The notes beneath the pieces are model-generated. The model made no database searches. It was not told where the DNA came from and saw only the letters and a program-made list of their open reading frames with translations. 64,000 bases of DNA from Petrosia ficiformis (taxonomy: Eukaryota; Porifera; Demospongiae; Haplosclerida; Petrosiidae), in contig OX345649.1 in NCBI GenBank assembly GCA_947044365.1, positions 4,774,905-4,838,904 on the forward strand. Reading direction: 5' to 3'. The position numbers and the translations under genes are program-made. The first letter of the stretch is position 1. Every line of letters begins with the position of its first letter. Positions 15,701 to 57,359 of the stretch are shown here, in pieces.

Positions 15701-18700
15701 TGTCTAAACTACTACCATAAATTTGGAAATTTTCGTAAATCCAAACATTCGTTTTAAAAATGTTATACTTGCTTAAATGTTCGTAAACTTGCTTGATCTT
15801 CACATGTGGAGTACACTTTTTCCATGCAATTTTAATTTCCGTAAAACATGGAATTGACGAAATCATAGCAAAAATTCCCAATATGTAGTATGTATTGAGT
15901 GTGTGTATGTGTGTGTCTGTGTCTATGTGTATGTCTATGTGTGTGTGTGCGTGTGTGTGTCTGTGTCTATGTTTGTGTGTTTAATTACGCATATTTGTGT
16001 ACTCAGATTATTGGAATCCATTGAGAGTGTGACACAGATGCTTCCAATTCCTGAAAACATGACTGTAGTTGTTATTGCTCAAGACGAATTCGCTGTTGCT
16101 GTTCAGGAGGTGCCTGATGACTTTAGTGGCCAATCTATTTCAATTGATGTTGGGGTATTTGGTAATCAGTCTATTGATAGTGATAGCTTGAATTTCGATA
16201 ATACTGATACAATGAGGCGTCCAACTGCAGAAATTGAACTACCAGATACACTGTTTCAAACTATCCCGGTCCTCCCAGATAGTAATATCTCTCAAAATAC
16301 AACTAGTCCACGCCGACTTGCATTTCAAGTTTATATTACTGATAGTTTGTTTCTCAGAAGAGATACTGCGGACCTTGAGGTTGGTAGTGTTATCGTAGGA
16401 GCTACTGTTGCTGGTGTAGATCGAATTGATGGCATTGATCCACCTGTGGTATTTCAGTTTTTGAGTAATCCAGTAAGTTAACATTTATTTTGAAGTGTAT
16501 TAGTGTTCTCTTTATTCTCTTTTAGCTAGGTACAGTATTCTAATTATTATATAAACACCCAGTGTACACTATTATAATGTACCCCTAATAGTTATATAAA
16601 CACCCAGTGTACACTATTATAATGTACCCCTAATAGTTATATAAACACCCAGTGTACACTATTATAATGTACCCCCAATAGTTATATAAACACCCAGTGT
16701 ACACTATTATAATGTACTCCCAATAGTTATATAAACACCCAGTGTACACTATTATAATGTACCCCTAATAGCTATATAAACACCTAGTGTACACTATTAT
16801 AATGTACCCCTAATAGTTATATAAACACCCAGTGTACACTATTATAATGTACCCCTAATAGTTATATAAACACCCAGTGTACACTATTATAATGTACTCC
16901 TAATAGTTATATAAACACCCAGTGTACACTATTATAATGTACTCCCAATAGTTATATAAACACCCAGTGTACACTATTATAATGTACCCCTAATAGCTAT
17001 ATAAACACCTAGTGTACACTATTATAATGTACCCCTAATAGTTATATAAACACCCAGTGTACACTATTATAATGTACCCCTAATAGCTATATAAACACCT
17101 AGTGTACACTATTATAATGTACCCCTAATAGTTATATAAACACCCAGTGTACACTATTATAATGTACCCCTAATAGTTATATAAACACCCAGTGTACACT
17201 ATTATAATGTACTCCTAATAGTTATATAAACACCCAGTGTACACTATTATAATGTACCCCTAATAGTTATATAAACACCCAGTGTACACTATTATAATGT
17301 ACTCCTAATAGTTATATAAATAACCAGTGTACACTATTATAATGTACCCCTAATAGTTATATAAACACCCACTGTACACTATTATAATGTACTCCTAATA
17401 GTTATATAAACACCCAGTGTACACTATTATAATGTACCCCTAATAGTTATATAAACACCCAGTGTACACTATTATAATGTACCCCTAATAGTTATATAAA
17501 CACCCAGTGTACACTATTATAATGTACCCCTAATAGTTATATAAACACCCAGTGTACACTATTATAATGTACCCCTAATAATTACTTACATTATAACAAG
17601 GTATAATTGGTGTTTATATTACACTAATGTGTATACATGTATATTTATATTAGTATTCTCTTAATATCAAAATGGTAGAATACTACATTTTATTTTTCTG
17701 TAGACAATTAATGGTACTGATCCACGATGTGTCTCTTGGGATCCCGAACTTGATGGTAAGCCCAATTTTGTTAGTAGTGTCTCATACAGAGTTTTTCTGG
17801 AAAGGAACTGTCAAGATGTCCATTAACAAAATAAAGATGTAAATAAATTTTTAGTTGGCAATAATAGCACATAATGACACAGCAACAATCCAGCTCTGGG
17901 TGCTCCCCTAGGAAAACTTTGAATTTTAGATCTTCTGAGGTTGATACTGTTATCAAATTGGGGGGAGGTGGAGGAATCAAAGGACATCACTCCCTTCTCC
18001 CCCAATATGAAACCCTGAATTAAAGGACATCACCCTCTCCCCTATGAAACCCTGAATCGAAGGACATCACCCCACCCCTCTCCCCAAATATGAAACGCTG
18101 CCAGATATCTGTGTTAGTATTCATTCATAGATCTATTTCATCCATACACTTTTTTTTACAGATGGTTTTGGTGACTGGTCTAGTGAAGGTTGTGTTGTTG
18201 GTGATTATAATGAAACAGATGGAACTGTCACTTGTAACTGCAATCATTTGACTAGTTTCAGCATGTTATTGGTAATAATCACACTTCATATCATTTAATA
18301 ACATGTTACTTCATACCATCATGCACTCTTCACTTCACACTAAACATTTTGTTTATCATTCCTGAATTATAATCCTCTTCATTAATTGTCAATCTGTCTA
18401 ACTCTATTTACGTCCAGGACGTCTCCCCGGAAATTCAATCATCACCCGGACCAGCTAGAGCTGTAGACACAGCACTCAGTGCTGTAACATACATTGGTTG
18501 CATCATCTCCATTTTGTGTCTTCTACTCACAATAGCATCATATGTTTCAAACAAGTGAGAACAAACATTAAGTTTTCATATTAAAGAATATATTTGAGTT
18601 TGCAAAACATTTGTATTACCTGTTGCAGTATTTTCATAACCTATGTATAATAATTTTATATTATTTTTCTATGCAGGAAGTTACGAGGCTCAGAACACGG

Positions 18701-21154
18701 TCAATTACTTATTAACCTATGTATATCTTTAATTGGACTATACACCTTCTTCATTGTGGCTATACATGGTACAAGCGTTCCAGCTCTTTGTGCTGTTGTT
18801 GCTGCTATACTGCAGTATTTCTTTCTCACAACCTTTATGCTAATGGCAGCTGAAGCTATTAATCTCTATATGAAACTGGTTATTGTACTTGGAGCAAATA
18901 TACCTCACTTCATCTTGAAAGTTACCATAGTATGCTGGGGTAGGTTTTGATGTATAATGTATAATTACTTTATGTGATCTTTCCATTAGTAAATCACTTC
19001 ACACAATGTCATTCGTTCTAGAACTATGATTGTTATGAAGATTAGTTTCTGTTTTACTCATCTTTATACTATATAGCCTCATATTCAGGCTCTTAAGATG
19101 GCACCGGGAAAAATTCAACTGTTTGCACATGTACTAATTAATGTGCGAAACAACATATATATATATATATAGTCAGTCACTAAAGAGTGTGTCAGTTTTT
19201 AATAGACAATAACATGTCCAAGAACTGCTCCTGGTTTGGAGATATCCAAGGTACTATATGGAAACTGAGGTCATTCAATTAAAACTAGCCATATTGATTA
19301 TATTGTTAGCTATATAAACTAAAACAGAAAGACTATAGATATCTGAGAAATTAACAGGTTTATTAGCGCAAGCGTAAACAGTTGAATCCCGGCTCTTTTC
19401 TAATTTTGAGGTCATTGTGAATGTGAACAGACTTTAGTAATAAGTGTGTGTCATATATTTTTCATTTGTTGCAGTGGTACCCATCTTCATAGTTGTATTC
19501 TGTTTTGCTCCTGACTATGAGAATTATACCAGTTCTCATTTGTAAGTAACATCATAAATATTACTTGTTGTTTGAACACAATATCTTTGAAATGGGTACT
19601 AGGGGTACTTGGTGTCCTTAACATATGTTTCTTCATTTAACAAATGATGGGGTCAGAGGTAATTAATAGTCCTTTGATTTGTTTTTTGGATTAAAAAAAT
19701 GAAAAATTACTTTTTATTGCTGGAATATGAAAGTTTCACTACGGAAGTAGTCACACGTTGAACGAAGCTGTGCTCTAAGAGAGCTTCAGTTTCGCTAGTT
19801 AGGATACTGTTCATCAGCTTAAGCCAGTTATGTAGGTCTTTGAGAGAATTAGAAACAGCTAGGTTTGAAGCTAGCTCAGTTTACAATATTGCAATCTTAC
19901 ACTCCTCTGGCTTAGATGGTGGCTAAATATTAGAAGATCCTGGGTTCAATCCTGAGTTGGATTCCTGACTTTTCTTTTGTAACTAATTCTCTCATGCCCA
20001 CATATTATATACAGAAACTTAAATATAATTAGGAAATTTATGAATGTGATCTATTTAAATGTATTTTTTAAATCTCTAGTTGCCGTGCATTCGGTGTACC
20101 CTTTTATTTGGGAATGCTGGTTCCCTTCATCCTCATCTACATGTTCAACTGGGTCATGTTCGTTATTATATTTGTCTCGCTACTCTACAAGAGCTTAAAC
20201 TCCAAAGTAAAAGATATGAAAGACCAAGAGAAGAAGTCAAAATGGAAGCAACAATTCCTCATAGCTATTACTCTGTCCATTTTGTTTGGATTAGGATGGG
20301 GTATAGGACTCCCAGCAACGCAACAGCTACAGAGGACTATTGCCATAAGAGATACTTTTGCAGCATTATTCGTTTGTTTGACAACATTTCAAGGGCTTTT
20401 TATTTTCATTATGCACTGTCTTAGATCGCCAGAAATTCGAAAAGAATGGAGGAGATGGTTTCAGATTACAACTGGTAAAGATATTAGTGAGTTGAGTACG
20501 TCAGCAACCAGTCGGCAGAAAAAACACAAGGTACCAATAGGATCAGATGCCACGAAATCAACCTCCCTGAATCCAGGAAGAGCATACAATTTTGGCAGGA
20601 AAAAGGACTTAGATAATAGTAGTACTTCAGTTGCTGGTGATGAATTTTCCTTTACTTCTGATGTAGGAGGTAACGTCTATTCAACTCTTCAACGAAATGT
20701 TGGTGAATCTGGACTACTGGATAATGCCACTACTCTTCAGCGTTTTGGACAGGGTGAAACACCAATGCTACCTTTTATTGAAGAAGAGGAAGGTTTAGAA
20801 ACTCAACAAAACACAATTGTATATGAAAATGATTTTAGTTTATCTTCTAGTGAAGACAACTATAATGTGACAACATTTAAATTACCAGATGGCGTTCAAT
20901 CCGATTACGATGCTCTAGATTTCGAAGGTCTAGATGCCAAATCCATTGGAGCATTGTCTACAGTTTCAGATGGCAAGAAATGCACCATTTTCCAAAACCC
21001 CATTGAGTTGATTGAGCTTGGTTTAGAAAATCCGTTTGATTCACAATCGATGCAGAGCCAAGCTACAACCGATAGCGCATTGGAAACGGATTTTTCCAAT
21101 GTCTTCATTAACCCTCTCGCCTTATCAGATGACAACAAACAGGAAAACAACTAA
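1..21154 (+). CDS. Gene A: Ig-rich adhesion GPCR, 5' end outside window
   Basis: Proposed exons: 1-134 (partial), 836-1108, 1319-1630, 1962-2282, 2420-2725, 3135-3395, 3481-3804, 4848-5174, 5510-5824, 6432-6758, 7088-7402, 7588-7941, 8070-8192, 8457-8774, 9055-9137, 9191-9270, 10038-10189, 10355-10620, 15194-15325, 15595-15689, 16007-16472, 17704-17755, 18162-18271, 18418-18554, 18677-18939, 19475-19541, 20080-21154. All introns are GT..AG and phases join without stops, giving 2,328 codons plus stop in the window. Domain order is Ig x11 (plus a partial), one more Ig, EGF, Ig, SEA-like, HRM, GAIN, GPS, 7TM, tail; counting all, 12 complete Ig domains. Adhesion GPCRs of this design are plasma-membrane receptors that self-cleave in the GPS and are activated by the exposed tethered peptide. 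A near-identical paralogue forms the 3' half of gene B. An AATAAA lies at 21158, just after the stop. Ligand and G protein cannot be read from the sequence. Confidence 0.88.
187..573. mobile_element. MITE-like element with terminal inverted repeats, in intron 135-835
   Basis: The left end contains GTTTGGTTATTTCAACCA and the right end its reverse complement GGTTGAAATAACCAAAC, about 390 bp apart. There is no coding capacity. The corresponding element in gene B is at 41831-42211, with longer matching ends. The rest of the intron is AT-rich and otherwise featureless. Confidence 0.6.
836..3804 (+). CDS. Gene A Ig exons, modules b-c-d-a-b-c
   Basis: Six phase 1-1 exons each encode one Ig domain: 836-1108 (class b), 1319-1630 (c), 1962-2282 (d), 2420-2725 (a), 3135-3395 (b), 3481-3804 (c). 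Classes b, c and d keep the B-strand Cys, the W and the YxC motif, for example GEYTCTAEN, GEYQCRAVN, GTYTCIGEN, GVYTCIAMN and GLYTCRANN. The class a exon at 2420 has no Cys pair; it reads GEYIFQASN. Many N-x-S/T sites suggest glycosylation. These should form part of the extracellular stalk. Exons 3135 and 3481 have no intact partner in gene B, where a deletion removed them. Confidence 0.85.
1690..1930. repeat. Imperfect CATTCCCAGTCA-type repeat in intron 1631-1961
   Basis: Short pyrimidine-rich repeats built around CATTCCCAGTCACTAGTC and CATTAGCCACATTCCCAGTC occupy most of the intron. The corresponding intron of gene B (43272-43772) holds a longer array. Confidence 0.7.
3805..4847 (+). other. 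Intron with about 62 bp tandem repeats
   Basis: No coding signal is seen. At 4420-4560 there are two to three copies of a unit containing AGCATAATTATGTACATGAA. Related arrays lie at 5948-6130 and 45345-45540. This sequence marks the left edge of the local Ig-pair duplication in gene A, and 4092 is the right edge of the sequence lost from gene B. Confidence 0.6.
4848..7402 (+). CDS. Gene A duplicated Ig pair, modules d-a-d-a
   Basis: Exons 4848-5174 (Ig class d, with GTYECLGIN) and 5510-5824 (class a, Cys-less, with GRYNITATN) recur almost base for base at 6432-6758 and 7088-7402, with a period of about 1,578-1,584 bp that includes the introns. Protein differences between the copies are few. 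The introns inside each copy carry a 55 bp minisatellite (5230-5450 and 6815-7025). Gene B has this pair only once (45856-46182 and 46842-47156), so the duplication occurred in A after the two genes separated, or B lost one copy. All exons are phase 1-1, so the extra pair keeps the frame. Confidence 0.88.
5230..5455. repeat. 55 bp minisatellite, about 4 copies
   Basis: The unit contains CCATAGTTCTATATCACTAC followed by ATATGTACGACAGAGTATTA. The duplicated intron has the same array at 6815-7025. The gene B intron has about ten copies at 46240-46775. Confidence 0.85.
6815..7025. repeat. 55 bp minisatellite, second copy
   Basis: Same unit as at 5230-5455, carried along with the tandem Ig-pair duplication. 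Confidence 0.85.
7588..7941 (+). CDS. Gene A Ig exon before EGF
   Basis: One complete Ig domain of 118 codons, with MATFNCTADGIPRPGIFWRR at the B-C strands and GLYTCRADNSAG at the F strand. It is phase 1-1. The nearly identical gene B exon is 47345-47698. It ends before a GT donor at 7942; the next exon is the EGF module. Confidence 0.9.
8070..8192 (+). CDS. Gene A EGF-like domain exon
   Basis: A 41-codon exon with six cysteines in EGF spacing: FC..., DVCGSNGEC, GGFICVC, then GKC. The G-x-C-V-C-x-x-G core is typical of EGF. It separates the long Ig string from one last Ig domain. The gene B counterpart (47842-47973) is 9 bp longer and differs near the last cysteine (GRLC instead of GKCC). 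Confidence 0.88.
8457..8774 (+). CDS. Gene A last Ig domain
   Basis: A 106-codon phase 1-1 exon. The Ig core shows LSLTCTSSGNPQPTTTW and GFYQCTARN. It is followed directly by a GT-rich intron start, so the donor sits in a microsatellite. The gene B counterpart is 48231-48548. Confidence 0.88.
9055..10189 (+). CDS. Gene A SEA-like domain (three exons)
   Basis: Exons 9055-9137, 9191-9270 and 10038-10189 together give 105 codons and restore phase 1. The protein begins with YKMELDLGDKPATSDTELNN, passes through ISSSISGGQL, and ends with STTVVVTILSNQGG and a helix-like LLMAEVASVLQQEF. The alternation of beta strands with an amphipathic helix, and the position between the last Ig and HRM, resemble the SEA domains of other adhesion GPCRs. 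No clear autocleavage GSVVV motif is seen. The assignment is tentative; the exon structure is firm because gene B repeats it. Confidence 0.6.
9420..9935. repeat. G-run and 27 bp tandem repeat in intron 9271-10037
   Basis: A poly-G run of about 20 bases lies at 9505-9524. Five copies of a unit containing GGAGACTAGGAATGGGACTT, period 27-28 bp, lie at 9797-9925. The gene B intron has the same array at 49640-49770 and a much shorter G run. Confidence 0.8.
10355..10620 (+). CDS. Gene A hormone-receptor motif (HRM) domain
   Basis: This exon encodes a Cys-rich module: DGCSSTETLIPSYQS, then IIWPEINLGD, VECPCGGLN, ATRECRGDYETGAQWRSPNV and SPCNFTD. The order W-P, C-P-C-G, R-x-C, G-x-x-W, P-x-x-x-x-C follows the HRM signature found before GAIN in many adhesion GPCRs. 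It enters in phase 1 and exits in phase 0, matching the gene B exon 50214-50479. The domain name is inferred from motif spacing. Confidence 0.78.
10621..15193. repeat. 4.57 kb intron with a non-coding repeat island
   Basis: Four copies of a roughly 390-440 bp unit start at 10733, 11871, 12741 and 14224, each right after a (CA)n tract. The unit begins AGCATCTGTAATAGTAATAG (the last copy reads AGTATCTG) and includes AACGCCCACCTAAG, GGGAGGGTTGGGATCCCACC and CAAGGCCAGACTATCCC. A more diverged piece of the same family is at about 13860-13925. A second motif, TTCCACCCAACACGTAAATA, recurs near 11320, 11570, 11660, 11810 and 13470. No transposase or reverse transcriptase reading frame is visible. The orthologous intron in gene B is only about 340 bp (50480-50822), so roughly 4.2 kb was inserted in A or lost from B. 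Confidence 0.8.
15194..18271 (+). CDS. Gene A GAIN domain and GPS
   Basis: Exons 15194-15325 and 15595-15689 encode the mostly helical GAIN-A part (ERVEELRSL, AEAENFEVAE, YLDVIDNLLQ). Exon 16007-16472 encodes the beta-rich GAIN-B part (ENMTVVVIAQDEFAVAVQ ... FQVYITDSLFLRR ... PPVVFQFLSN). Exons 17704-17755 and 18162-18271 encode the GPS: CVSWDPELD, DWSSEGC, TVTCNCNHLTSFSMLL. The four conserved Cys, two Trp and H-L-T are all present, so cleavage is expected between Leu at 18248-18250 and Thr at 18251-18253. The new N terminus T-S-F-S-M-L-L is the predicted tethered agonist. A 45 bp minisatellite fills the intron just before the GPS. Confidence 0.92.
16545..17588. repeat. 45 bp minisatellite, about 23 copies
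   Basis: The unit reads TAGTTATATAAACACCCAGT followed by GTACACTATTATAATGTACC and CCTAA. It contains the perfect palindrome AGTGTACACT. It lies in the intron between GAIN-B and GPS exons. The same array in gene B (52265-53750) is longer and has a 52 bp variant unit. There are no spacers between units. Confidence 0.95.
17985..18105. repeat. Short tandem repeat AAGGACATCACCC-type, about 3-4 copies
   Basis: A unit containing CCCCAATATGAAACCCTGAA and AAGGACATCACCC repeats in the GPS intron 17756-18161. Gene B has about five copies at 54130-54310. Confidence 0.75.
18418..21154 (+). CDS. Gene A 7TM region and cytoplasmic tail
   Basis: Exons 18418-18554 (TM1: VTYIGCIISILCLLLTIASY), 18677-18939 (TM2-TM3 and start of TM4, with the family motif AEAINLYMKLV), 19475-19541 (TM4) and 20080-21154 (TM5-TM7 and tail). 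TM6 carries the family motif LFGLGWGIGL; TM7 reads FQGLFIFIMHCL. Cysteines in ALCAVV before TM3 and HFCRAF in loop 2 can form the conserved disulfide. The tail of about 240 residues is rich in Ser, Thr and acidic residues and contains YSTL, SDYDALDF (fits S-x-Y-x-x-L) and ENPFD. The stop ends at 21154. Compared with gene B, exon lengths are identical and only scattered residues differ. Confidence 0.93.
19101..19396. mobile_element. Inverted-repeat element in intron 18940-19474
   Basis: CCGGGAAAAATTCAACTGTT at about 19104 and GTAAACAGTTGAATCCCGGC at about 19374 are inverted partners about 270 bp apart. The element is non-coding and is also present in the matching gene B intron. Right after it (19401-19436) comes an interspersed motif containing GTGAATGTGAACAGACTTTA. 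Confidence 0.5.
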
Positions 21155-21157
21155 ATT

Positions 21158-21163
21158 AATAAA
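21158..21163 (+). terminator. Polyadenylation signal of gene A
   Basis: AATAAA starts four bases after the stop codon. The same hexamer is at 57363-57368 in gene B. Confidence 0.55.
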
Positions 21164-21192
21164 TATATTAAGAAGTGCTGTAACGTATGTTT

Positions 21193-21490
21193 GTAGTAAT
21201 TAAATTAAATTTAACAGGAATGACAATTATTTTTTTCTATATGAAGTTTCTCCATACTTTTGGTGAGCTTATGAAAGCAATAATGATTATTGTAGTAATT
21301 AAATTAAATTTAACAGGAATGACAATTATTTTTTTCTATATGAAGTTTCTCCATACTTTTGGTGAGCTTATGAAAGCAATAATGATTATTGTAGTAATTA
21401 AATTAAATTTAACAGGAATGACAATTATTTTTTTCTATATCAAGTTTCTCCATACTTTTGGTGAGCTTATGAAAGCAATAATGATTATTG
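21193..21490. repeat. 99 bp tandem repeat, 3 copies
   Basis: Copies start at 21193, 21292 and 21391; each begins GTAGTAATTAAATTAAATTT and includes GAAGTTTCTCCATACTTTTG. Gene B keeps only the start of one copy (57398-57447), where homology with gene A ends. The rest, to 21828, is AT-rich with TAGTTATAGTTAACTAA-like low complexity and holds no gene. Confidence 0.9.
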
Positions 21491-21828
21491 TAGTATGTCT
21501 ATGCATGGCTACCAGTGTTGTTTTAGTGTGACAATAATGACCACCTTCAGTTAAAATTATACGTAGTATTATTGTTTTTTGTTATAGTTATAGTTGAGTA
21601 ACTAAAGTAATACTAGACTTGCTAACAGGGTTTTAGTTTTAGCTAACTAACTAAAAGTGTTCATTATTGGCCATTTTTCATTTTAGTTAGTTATAGTTAT
21701 TGCTATAGACTTAAATTGTGATTTAATAGCTAACTAAATGTCACAATGCCTTATTAAAACAAGTTTTAGTTATAGTTAACTAAAACAACACTATTAGTAA
21801 ATAATTGTTGATTATCTTTCCTACTTAG

Positions 21829-23814
21829 GATGTATCTCCAAAACCAGATGAAACAGAGACACCATTAACTCTTGTGTTGGATGCTGTGACATACATTGGA
21901 ATAATTATTTCAATTTTCTGTCTAGTCATTACAATCATATCATATCTAAGTAGCAAGTCAGTTTAACATTTCATAATTTTTAAGCTGTTGTCATCCTCCA
22001 TTTTGATTTTAGGAAGTTGTGTACCTCAGAACATGGACAACTTCTTCTTAGTTTATGTTTTGCTTTAATGGGTCTTTATATAACATTCATACTTGCCATT
22101 CATAGTAGAACAGTGACTGGTCTGTGTGCATTTGTAGCTGCTGTTCTACAGTACTTCTTTCTGGTGACATTCATGTCAATGTCTGTTGAGGCTATAAATC
22201 TCTATATCAAACTCGTGGTTGTTTTAGGAGTGAAGATACAGAAATTTGTACTGAAAGCTGTAATAGTAGCTTGGGGGAAGTGCATAAAGCATTCATTAAT
22301 TAAAGTCTGTTCATGCTCACTCTGACCTCAGAAAAATATTCATAACTTTATTTTGGAATGGCTTTTTCCTACACCATTTTCATATAATTATCCTTCCGAT
22401 TCTTTCTTTGTATGCCAAATTTCATTATTGCATTACAGTATAATAATTTTGTAGATATTTGTTGTCATGTTTGTCGATTCAGTTCTGAGCTTTAATAACA
22501 TGATAAGTAATTTTGATAAAACAGAACGTTTGACCCGAAGGTTTTCTTCAGCTGTAAAACTTAAAATGATGGTATGTAGGATGCAGGGCATATATACACT
22601 TAGGTATGGAATATAAGAGTTGATGATTGTTCAGAGTATAGTACAAAGTATAAGCATACATTATTCATTAATTAAGTATTCTTTAAGACAGTTCTATTCT
22701 CGATAACCATATATTAACTGCAACATTAAACTATACATTATATTACATATAAAGTCATCACATTATAATTTTGAGGTCATAGTGAATGTTAACTATTATA
22801 TTGCTTATCGTTCTTCAGTGGTTCCTTTTTTTATTGTTCTCTTTTGCTTCGCACCAAGTTATAAAAATTACATCAGTGACCACTTGTAAGTACATGTCAA
22901 TAGTTATGACGATGACATCATTACTTATAATTATATTCATTTAGCTGCCGTGCTTTTAATGCACCTTATTATGTCGGTATGATAGTCCCTTTTCTAATCA
23001 TTTATATCTTCAATTGGACAATTTTTGTTATTATTCTAATCTCTCTGACAAAGAAAGTCCATGACTCAAAACGTTTAAACAAAAAGGATGACAAGCAAAA
23101 TGTTACCTTTATTCGTCAACAACTTATTATAGCCACAACATTGTCTGTCTTGTTTGGATTAGGATGGGGTATTGGACTATTTGCAACTCAAGATATTCAT
23201 AATAATAAATAAGTCGAGACGTGTTTGCTGCATTGTTTGTGATTGTCACTGCGTTTCATAGATTATTCATGTTTCTCATGCATTGTGTTCGTTCTAAGGA
23301 TGTTAGACAAGTGTGGAAAAATTTGTTTCTTAGAGCAACTGGAAAAGAATTATCTGATTTGACTTCATCAACGTTTGAACGCATTCGAAAGAAAAAGGAA
23401 CCCAAGAGTAAAGAAATTTCAGAATTCGTCACTCTTGGAAACCCTGGTGCAACAACTCTTTCAACTCATGTCCAAAATGAAACATATGAGTCCGCAACTC
23501 TTCGGTATCAGGTTGCAATGCATGCAAAACGAAGCAAGGAAGAAGAAATCCCAACATATGCTGAAATTGTATCTGATAAAGAAGACGAAACAGATTTTAC
23601 TAAATATGATGCTCCAGTCAGACACATTTATGATGATCCTGACGTTGTGAATAAAGAAAATGAGGAAATGAAAGAAGATGTAATGAAAATAGTTTTGCTT
23701 CCTGACAGGGATGAAAGAAATCGTATTGGCTCTTTTTCGATACCCGATAACACCAAGTCAATTGCTGTGCCCCTTCCGGGAATTCATGATGATCCAAATT
23801 CACAAAGCCAATAA
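21829..23814 (+). pseudogene. Orphan second 7TM and tail cassette, damaged
   Basis: Exons homologous to the gene A 7TM are 21829-21956 (TM1), 22013-about 22275 (TM2-TM3, EAINLYIKLVVVLG), 22819-22885 (TM4) and 22945-23814 (TM5-TM7, LFGLGWGIGL, and tail). There is no GPS, GAIN or start exon upstream, and the first acceptor is phase 0 like that of gene A TM1. Two lesions are visible. The donor after the TM3 exon reads GGG|GGAAG where gene A has GGG|GTAGG. A one-base loss near 23207 in the third outer loop causes a stop at 23210-23212; the shifted frame then resumes family sequence (ISRDVFAALF). The tail differs from gene A and has many tyrosines (ETYESATL, TYAEIV, IYDDPD). It is either a relic receptor or a decayed alternative 3' end; sequencing error could explain one lesion. 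Confidence 0.75.
22299..22795. mobile_element. Inverted-repeat-bounded insert next to the broken donor
   Basis: TAAAGTCTGTTCATGCTCAC at 22299, continuing TCTGACCTCA, is the approximate reverse complement of the motif TTTTGAGGTCATAGTGAATG at about 22768. These may be the ends of a non-autonomous element of about 500 bp filling the intron of the damaged 7TM cassette. Related motif copies lie at 19401, 55606 and 61377. Confidence 0.4.
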
Positions 23815-24012
23815 AATAAATAACTAAATGCCTCAGTAGTATACTTATAGTATTAGTATATCATGTTTATGAAACATTGTTTGAAACATTGCTCCTGTAG
23901 TTATTGTTTGACTTTTTTCCACAAAGTTATTGTTAATTTTGATGGGAGGGGTAAATAAATTAGGGGTATTTAATTACAGATTTGCTTCGGTAAACCAAAG
24001 AGTGATCAGAGA

Positions 24013-57359
<33,347 letters not shown>

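Noticed and set aside
16545..17588. Regular 45 bp repeats considered as a CRISPR-like array
   Set aside because: Units are directly adjacent with no unique spacers, lie in a eukaryotic intron, and vary in the manner of a minisatellite.
20080..20424. Second open frame overlapping the gene A TM5-TM7 exon
   Set aside because: Shadow of the 7TM frame; the real frame carries all family motifs and is conserved in gene B.
21187..21531. 114-codon hydrophobic open frame
   Set aside because: Product of a 99 bp tandem repeat (multiple of three) in the 3' flank; only one partial copy exists beside gene B.
23815..24012. Search for a TATA box or initiator upstream of gene B
   Set aside because: AT-rich throughout; no element stands out from background, so no promoter was called.
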